64,000 nucleotides of DNA from positions 100,306,001 through 100,370,000 of the forward strand of contig NC_058099.1 of the NCBI RefSeq assembly GCF_020171115.1. Direction: 5' to 3'. The translations under genes were made by a program, and so were the position numbers. The notes under the pieces are model-generated. The model searched no databases. It was not told where the DNA came from and saw nothing but the letters and a program-made list of their open reading frames with translations. Source of the DNA: Neogale vison (taxonomy: Eukaryota > Chordata > Mammalia > Carnivora > Mustelidae). Below are positions 58,770 to 64,000 of the stretch, one piece after another; within the stretch, counting starts at the first letter, position 1, and every line of letters begins with the position of its first letter.

Positions 58770-59430
58770 CCTGTGCTGTAACGCGCGTAACGTAAAGTTT
58801 CCCGCTTTCATCCTGCGTGGAGTCCAGGGTCATGACATTCAATTACGCCATTGGGCCCCCATGACCACCGCCCACGACCAGAGCTCCCGTCTCGGCGAAG
58901 CGAAGCTGCAAACCAGCGAACTGGTCCTCGTGCCCGTCCAGCTCCCGCTCACCGTCTAGCTCTCTGCGGCTCCAAGTCCTCTGCGGGCCTCGTACAAAGG
59001 CAATCCTACAGAATTGGGGGGGGGGTATCTGGTTTACTTCACTCAGCATAATGTCTCAATGGTTTACCCGTGTGGTAGCAGGTGTCGAAATTTCTTGCCT
59101 TTTTTTTTTTTTTTAAAGATTTTATTTATTTGACAGAGAGGCACAGGGAGGGAGGGATCACAAGCAGGGGGAGTGGGAGAGGGAGAAGCAGGCTTCCCGC
59201 CGAGCAGGGAGCCGGATGCGGGACTCGATCCCAGGACCCCGGGATCATGACCTGAGACGAAGGCCAACACTTAACGACTGAGCCCCCAGGAGCCTCCAAT
59301 TTCTTGCCTTTTTAAGGTCGAATAACGTCCCACAGTGAGTTTCTGTGTTCATCGCGCAGCGGACACTTGTTCCTGCCTTCCGGTCACTGGGAAGGATCCC
59401 GCGACAAACACAGGCCTGCGAGCGACGGGG
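58770..59430 (-). mobile_element. old L1 3' UTR, antisense, strongly GC-shifted, split by a SINE
   Basis: The + strand follows the antisense L1 3' UTR: 'gcgtaacgtaaagtttccc' (family cataacataaaatttacc), 'acttcactcagcataatgt', then after the SINE 'tttttaaggtcgaataacg', 'cagcggacacttgttcc'. Most differences are A/T to G/C, creating many CpG. Confidence 0.75.
59105..59297 (-). mobile_element. CAN-SINE, antisense, 16-bp TSD, nested in the L1 relic
   Basis: Poly(T), then tttatttatttgacagag, a purine-rich block with 'gatcacaagcaggggg', 'cgccgagcagggagccgg', box B region ctcgatcccaggacccc and head ending near agcccccaggagcctcc. A 16-bp duplication (aatttcttgccttttt) flanks it at 59089-59104 and 59298-59313, and the L1 sequence is restored when it is removed conceptually. 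Confidence 0.96.
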
Positions 59431-59640
59431 AAGCTCCCCGCGTCGTTGCTCTGGGTCTCTGTCGGAAGCGGGGCCTAAACGTGGACGTCGCCGTGTCCCC
59501 TTCCGTGTCGGACGGAAACCCACGTGCCGCCGGCCTCCTCCTCACACGCGGCGCTCCGAGCAGGGGCTGGCGGGTGCCGGCGGCCGGAGGCTGTTGCCCA
59601 AGGGAGCTCGTAGTGCCCAGCACAGAAGTGTGTGTTCCCG
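59390..59640. promoter_or_regulatory. CpG island overlapping the L1 relic
   Basis: Dense CpG through 59397-59600. Its left edge lies inside the antisense L1 relic, so at least part of the island arose from repeat sequence by CpG gain. No gene start is evident. Confidence 0.5.
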
Positions 59641-61110
59641 GAAAGAGACGCTGGGGTGAAAGCTGGAAGCGTCTCCGCAGCGAGTTTCCAGAAGCAGACA
59701 GAGCGTCAGGGGGTCCGCTGCTGCCCTAAAAGCAGAGCTTCCTTCCCGCTTTATCTCCCCCCTCAAGGCCCCCCCGATGGGGGAGGGGTCGGGAATGCAA
59801 TCTGGAAACGAGACCTCAGCTCATTCAGATCATTTCTTCTCGCAATTGCTCAGGGTGCATCTACCGCATTTTGGTGGGTGCCCCCCCAGCGGCCAAAAAT
59901 ATTTCTCCAAACGCCTTTCCGAAAAAACCAGAATGTATTCAGTAAGAGCTTTGTCCTCAGATGAGCAGCAAAGTCCGTCTGCGGGAACCCCAGGCCCGAA
60001 ACAAGACAACAAAAGTGAGCAACTCAGAGAGAAATGAAAAGTGTTTTTTCCCATCTGCGAAGACATCCCGTTTCTCCTAGGTCCTGGTGGCAACCTTGAG
60101 GGGGTGACGGTGCTCCCTGGCCCCGGGGGAGACGGGGTGGGGGGCTTCTTAGCAGGTTCGCACCTTACCTCCCAGTCCTAAACCATGGCTTGCCCCGAGG
60201 TCAGGGTCATGCTCCGAAGCCCAGAGGCTCCTGCCCGGCTTCTCACTCCCTCGCTGTCCTGATTCTCGTCTGGGCCAACGTGGGGGCCGGCAGCCTCCGG
60301 GAGGCAGGCTTCCCTCCTAGCATTTCAGGCTGGAAACTTCCAGTTCCGGGGAGGGGGCCGGGGGAAGTAGACCATGGGCCGGCGCGGCGTGGCAGGAGAG
60401 CTCAGAGCGCCCGTTCCAGAGGCAGAGCCGAGCGTGTCTGAGGTAAAAGGAGCAGAGTAGCAGGCGAGCCCGGACGTCGGCCTCGTCTTCGCGGCGAGAG
60501 ACGGGTGCACCGCCTGGTAAGTCTCTGCGGCGTCTGCTCCCGGGGGAGCCAAGGTCATGCTCGGGGGAATGACGGTCATAGTGTTGCAGCAGCTGGGTCT
60601 CTGGCCCCACATGTGCTCGTCCCCGCAGTGGCCCAGCAGCATGGGCCGGTGGCTCGGCCCAGGCAGGGGGAGGTCACTCACATTTGCCTTCCCTTCAAAC
60701 ACCGGGGTAGGTGTGGCTCTGGTGGGGACCTGCCCCCTGCCTCATACACAGGCACTCTCCTCTGTCTCTGTGTCTCCCTGTCCCCCTCTCTCCAGCTCTG
60801 TCCCACCTCCTGTGGCTCTCCGAGTTCAGGCTTCTTTTCTAACTACCCGCCTGGTAGAAAACCATGACAAGAACGGCGCTCTGTTCCCTCTTCTTTACCC
60901 ACAAGCTGCCCGCCAGCACCCTGAACTGTCCCTTCGGAGCCCTGAGCCCCCTGGGATCCCACTGGCTATTGGGGGGCCAGCTGGGTGGTTGTGGGGTTCT
61001 GCTCCCACGCCATGCCTCTGGCCCATGACTCCGCAGGGAGCAGAGTGGCCGTATGACATGCTGGAACGGTGATCTGCACACGGTCCCTCTGCCAGCACCG
61101 TGGCGGCCGT
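59640..61110. other. GC-rich unique DNA
   Basis: Nothing recognised. CpG-rich around 60370-60540. Frames on both strands overlap. Confidence 0.4.
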
Positions 61111-61119
61111 TAATATTGA

Positions 61120-61900
61120 TACTGTAATATTGTCATTCGTCGAAAGAATGCTCTGTTTGGTGTTTGTCCCCACTTCCTGCACAGAGCTTGTAAATCCTGG
61201 GTTTTCCTGGCACAGAGCTCCAAAAATGCTGGGTTTTCCTGAGTGAGGTAAGCAAGGACGTTCCCTTTGTGATGTTGAGGAGGGAAGCACCTGGCCAATC
61301 AGCCCCGTGTTTGATTAGGGGGTTGGAACTTTCAGCCACACCCGTGACCTCCAGGAGAGGGGAGGAGGGGGAGGAGGGGGGCTGGAGAAGGGCTCAGTCA
61401 CCAAAGGTCAGTGGTTTGATCCATCATACGGACACAGTGGAGCCTCCATCAACTTCCCAAAGGACACGCTTTGGGGAGCACCTGGTCTATGAGGATCTGG
61501 AGATTCCGGGAGTTTGGTGCGCCCAGGGAGGATGTGGAAGCCGGTGCCCTTCCCTGTAGCCGCCCTGTGTGTCTCTTCATCTGAGCTGTGTCCTTTTATA
61601 ATAAACCAGTGATCTCGTCGGTAAAACATTCCCCTGAGTTCTGGGAGCCCCACTAGCAAATTACTCAGATCCAAGAGGGGGTTGTTGAAGTCTCCGGTCT
61701 GGAGTCCGAGGGCTCGGTGACAGCCTGAACTTGGGGGGTCGGTGTCTGAAAGGCACGGGGCGGTCCTGTGGGACTGACCCTATAACCCCGGGAATCTGAG
61801 AGCACCCTCGGGGGGGGCGTCCCAGTGGAGCTGTTCGGCGGCACAGGAGACCCCCACACCCCCACTACCTGTATCGTCACCGGGTACAGAACACTTTTGA
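61120..61900 (+). mobile_element. old LTR-type repeat with polyadenylation signal
   Basis: Ordered blocks of a widespread mammalian LTR-like repeat: 'gttggaactttcagccaca', 'ctgtgtgtctcttcatctg', ttttataataaaccagtg (AATAAA at 61600-61605), 'ctgagttctgggagcccca', 'ctagcaaatta', then 'cctgtgggactgaccctat'. The presumed 3' boundary is unclear, and the family name is uncertain. No internal retroviral region was seen. Confidence 0.5.
61354..61381 (+). repeat. G-rich purine tract
   Basis: GGGG, GGGGG and GGGGGG runs are separated by AGGA spacers inside the LTR-type repeat. May form a G-quadruplex using a GG tract as the fourth column. Confidence 0.6.
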
Positions 61901-62289
61901 ATCCCCAGATGGATACAGGTGGCTACCCCGTTTTCCTGAGGGGCAGATGAAGGGTGGAATGCCCAGAGGGACTAGGACCCGTTGATCACCAAGTGCAATG
62001 CTTTCCTTTTTTTCTTTTTTTTGTCTGCAGTCCGAGTGAGAAGGAGATGATGCGTTGCAAACCCCTTCATGTGAATGACAAATGCAAGTGAAACAAAGGT
62101 TTCAGGAACAAGTTACTCACACTGCAGAGGATGAAGAACAAAATGCAACAGAGTTGCCGTCAAGAAGATTGAGGTCGGAACCCCAGGAAAGCATCTGGAG
62201 TCCACGTCAGGGCTGTGGGTTGATTTCCTTTCCTCCTCCCGGGGGCAGCATCACGCACCAGAGGCTGGGTGTTGGGCACGGCTCATCGA

Positions 62290-62400
62290 ACGTCCACAGA
62301 ACCTATTTGAGGAAGATATGAATCGTCCCGTTTTGCCGATGGAGAGACGAAAGCCCGGCCAGCCCACGTGACGTGGAGAAACCCCGTGCTTCGCGAAGGG
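62290..62400 (-). mobile_element. possible MIR, antisense
   Basis: 'cccgttttgccgatggaga' with gacgaaagcc resembles the antisense MIR centre (ccattttacagatggggaaactgagg), again GC-shifted. Weak. Confidence 0.35.
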
Positions 62401-62700
62401 GCTCTCTCGCTCCTCTCCTGCAGCGCCTGTGGCAGCGGCGGACGCCTGCCCTGCCGGGGCCGGGTCGACGCAGGGTCTCCGGGGCCATAGTCGCTCTTCT
62501 GAAGCCTGGACCTGGGGATGCCGGCCGTCCCTCGGCCACAATCCTTCCACGAGGCTGCTGCCGGGAGCGTGGGATGGAAACACGGCTCACCCGAGCGGGG
62601 GCAAACGCAGCTTCTCCCCAGCTGCTCGGCTCGGCTCTCGTTTCCCACCTGGCGCGGGGCACAGCCCCATCCCGTCCTCTCCGACGGAGCACTCCCGGGG
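62341..62700. promoter_or_regulatory. CpG island
   Basis: About 37 CpG in 360 bases by hand count, close to the number expected without CpG depletion. No TATA box or recognised first exon. Frames in the region overlap on both strands. Could be the promoter of a gene outside the window or an orphan island. Confidence 0.6.
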
Positions 62701-63420
62701 TCAGGACTGGGCTGACGGCTGCTCTCCGTCTCTCTGTGAAACTTGCTTCTCTGGGGGTCGGGCAGGAGGGGGCACGGGTCCCACCGGAAGTGTGTGCGAT
62801 AAACCGCACAGAGGCTCTCTTCCTTGGGTTTGGCTTTTCGATCTGAGACCAGTTTAAGGAGGGAAGCTGAGACTATACCTTCTCCACTTCCTCCATTCCC
62901 TCCAGATCCCTCTGTTTGGCGCATGGGGGGAGCGAGTAGGTCATCCTGGTCCTTACCTCGGTGAGGAACTCGTTCAGTGGTTTGCAAACCTTAGCTTGCC
63001 TGGGGACCCCTTAGGGGTCTTGCTGCCGCACAGACCGCGAGCTCCCCCAGCAGGTGTGCGGCGGGTCAGAATTCTAATAGCCTCGCAGGTGCCGACACGG
63101 CTGCCGGTCCCAGGACCCCACTCAGAGAACCGCAGATCCAGCCGTAGGATCCCCGCATGCAACAGCTCCAGACTGAAATGGAGCCTCGCTGGGACTCTCT
63201 GGGCTCCGGGGGTGAGCAGGGCCCTCGTGGTTAAGGTTGGCTTGCACTGAAATGGGTTTGAAGCTGCTATCCAAGACCTCCATCCTTTTCCAAAGGGTTG
63301 CCCCCCCCGCCCCGAAGCTAGATGCCAGTGATTGGCAGGTCCCCGGGGTGCACCCCAAACGGGCCGATGCCGGTCCATCTGCCGGAGCATATGTCCTGAA
63401 AACCAGAGGCCTCTCTCCAG

Positions 63421-63600
63421 GGCTCATTGTTCATCAGTCGCTAAGCCGGCAGCCGCGGGTCTTCCCTCGCCGGCCGCTCCGTCTCTGCCCACAGCGCGAG
63501 TCTGACAGGTGCCGCGGAGCGTCCGCCGACGTCCTCCTGCCGGCTCCGCCCATCACCGGGGGACCCTCACAGAGACTCCTGTGCGGCGCGGCTCTCCCGG
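63421..63600. promoter_or_regulatory. CpG island
   Basis: About 23 CpG in 180 bases by hand count, with GCCGGCAGCCGCGG and CGCCGGCCGC motifs. No exon assigned. Confidence 0.55.
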
Positions 63601-64000
63601 TCTTTACAAACCTCGGCAACATTCGCACTACATTTCCCTCTGCTCTCATGGCAGCTGTTAGTTACAGGGAGGACATGGCCCCTGCAAAGTCCGCGTTCTC
63701 TCCGGCGGCTGACACGGAACGGGAGCATCTTCCAGACAAGCCAGACCCACAGGTGCCTTCTGAGCACGTCAGGATGCCTGCAGGTCCCCGGGACCTGGCA
63801 CAAGGCGCCCAGCGTTCCTGATTCGGGAAGCGCCGGGCACCTCGATGCCGAGTAACGGGTGTGCTTGGCAACCACCGTGTTTGGGGAGCACCTCGGCCGC
63901 CTTTCTCACCTTGTTTTGGTCCGTTTACCGGAGTTACGTCCCACGAAGGCCACTATTGTTTACACAGTATTATCTGACCAGGCAGAAAAGAATATTGAAG

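Larger units (their letters stand above)
61901..64000. other. GC-rich unique DNA with CpG islands
   Basis: No exon recognised. Contains two CpG islands and a possible MIR, listed separately. T-rich patch at 62005-62022. Confidence 0.4.

Noticed and set aside
1..64000. A bacterial, phage or CRISPR-type defence or biosynthetic system
   Set aside because: There are no tandem coding genes, ribosome binding sites or regularly spaced repeats. Carnivore SINEs, L1s, MIRs and microsatellites fix the sequence as mammalian nuclear DNA.

Overview
The window is nuclear DNA from a carnivore, most likely a mustelid (mink, ferret, otter or badger group). The diagnosis rests on the tRNA-derived CAN-SINEs. 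The youngest copies (25876-26071, 26467-26655, 35841-36053) carry the internal tract that reads, in sense, like 'cctacttgtgatctctgtct' before the A-rich tail, which is the form I know from mink-type SINEs rather than dog or seal. No bacterial, plasmid or phage gene organisation is present, and no intact protein-coding gene could be recognised. The window is best read as intergenic or intronic sequence dominated by layers of retroelements.

Layout. 1-12 kb: GC-rich, CpG-rich, mostly unique DNA with short simple repeats, one MaLR-type LTR fragment and an old antisense L1 relic. 12.9-14.7 kb: a decayed L1 ORF2 fragment in sense, followed by an antisense LTR-like repeat. 14.7-24.5 kb: mostly unique DNA with L2, MIR and SINE copies, a CpG-rich block near 18 kb and a head-to-head pair of L1 pieces at 20.2-21.1 kb. 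24.5-33.7 kb: dense L1 fragments of several ages, two antisense SINEs and one 5'-truncated young L1 with a perfect 17-bp target-site duplication. 33.7-40.5 kb: GC-rich with SINEs, MIRs and a CpG island. 40.5-54.4 kb: an AT-richer block holding a MER5 element, a 73-bp partial tandem duplication, a perfect 57-bp inverted repeat, a HAL1-like element, a long antisense L1 with a tRNA-Cys 5'-half inside it, an antisense MaLR-type composite and another old antisense L1. 54.4-64 kb: GC-rich again, with a SINE nested in a GC-shifted L1 relic, an old LTR-type repeat and several CpG islands.

Functional reading. Nothing here forms an operon, pathway or defence system. The possible functional content is regulatory (CpG islands near 36.6, 59.5, 62.5 and 63.5 kb; a possible conserved element near 15.6 kb) and a few weak exon-like open frames (52253-52507 minus, 58138-58411 plus). 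The most distinctive items are the tRNA-Cys half that stops exactly at the anticodon, the 57-bp perfect inverted repeat, the L1 inversion and the strongly GC-shifted L1 relics. All repeat-family names were assigned by eye from remembered consensus features, so subfamily labels are tentative.
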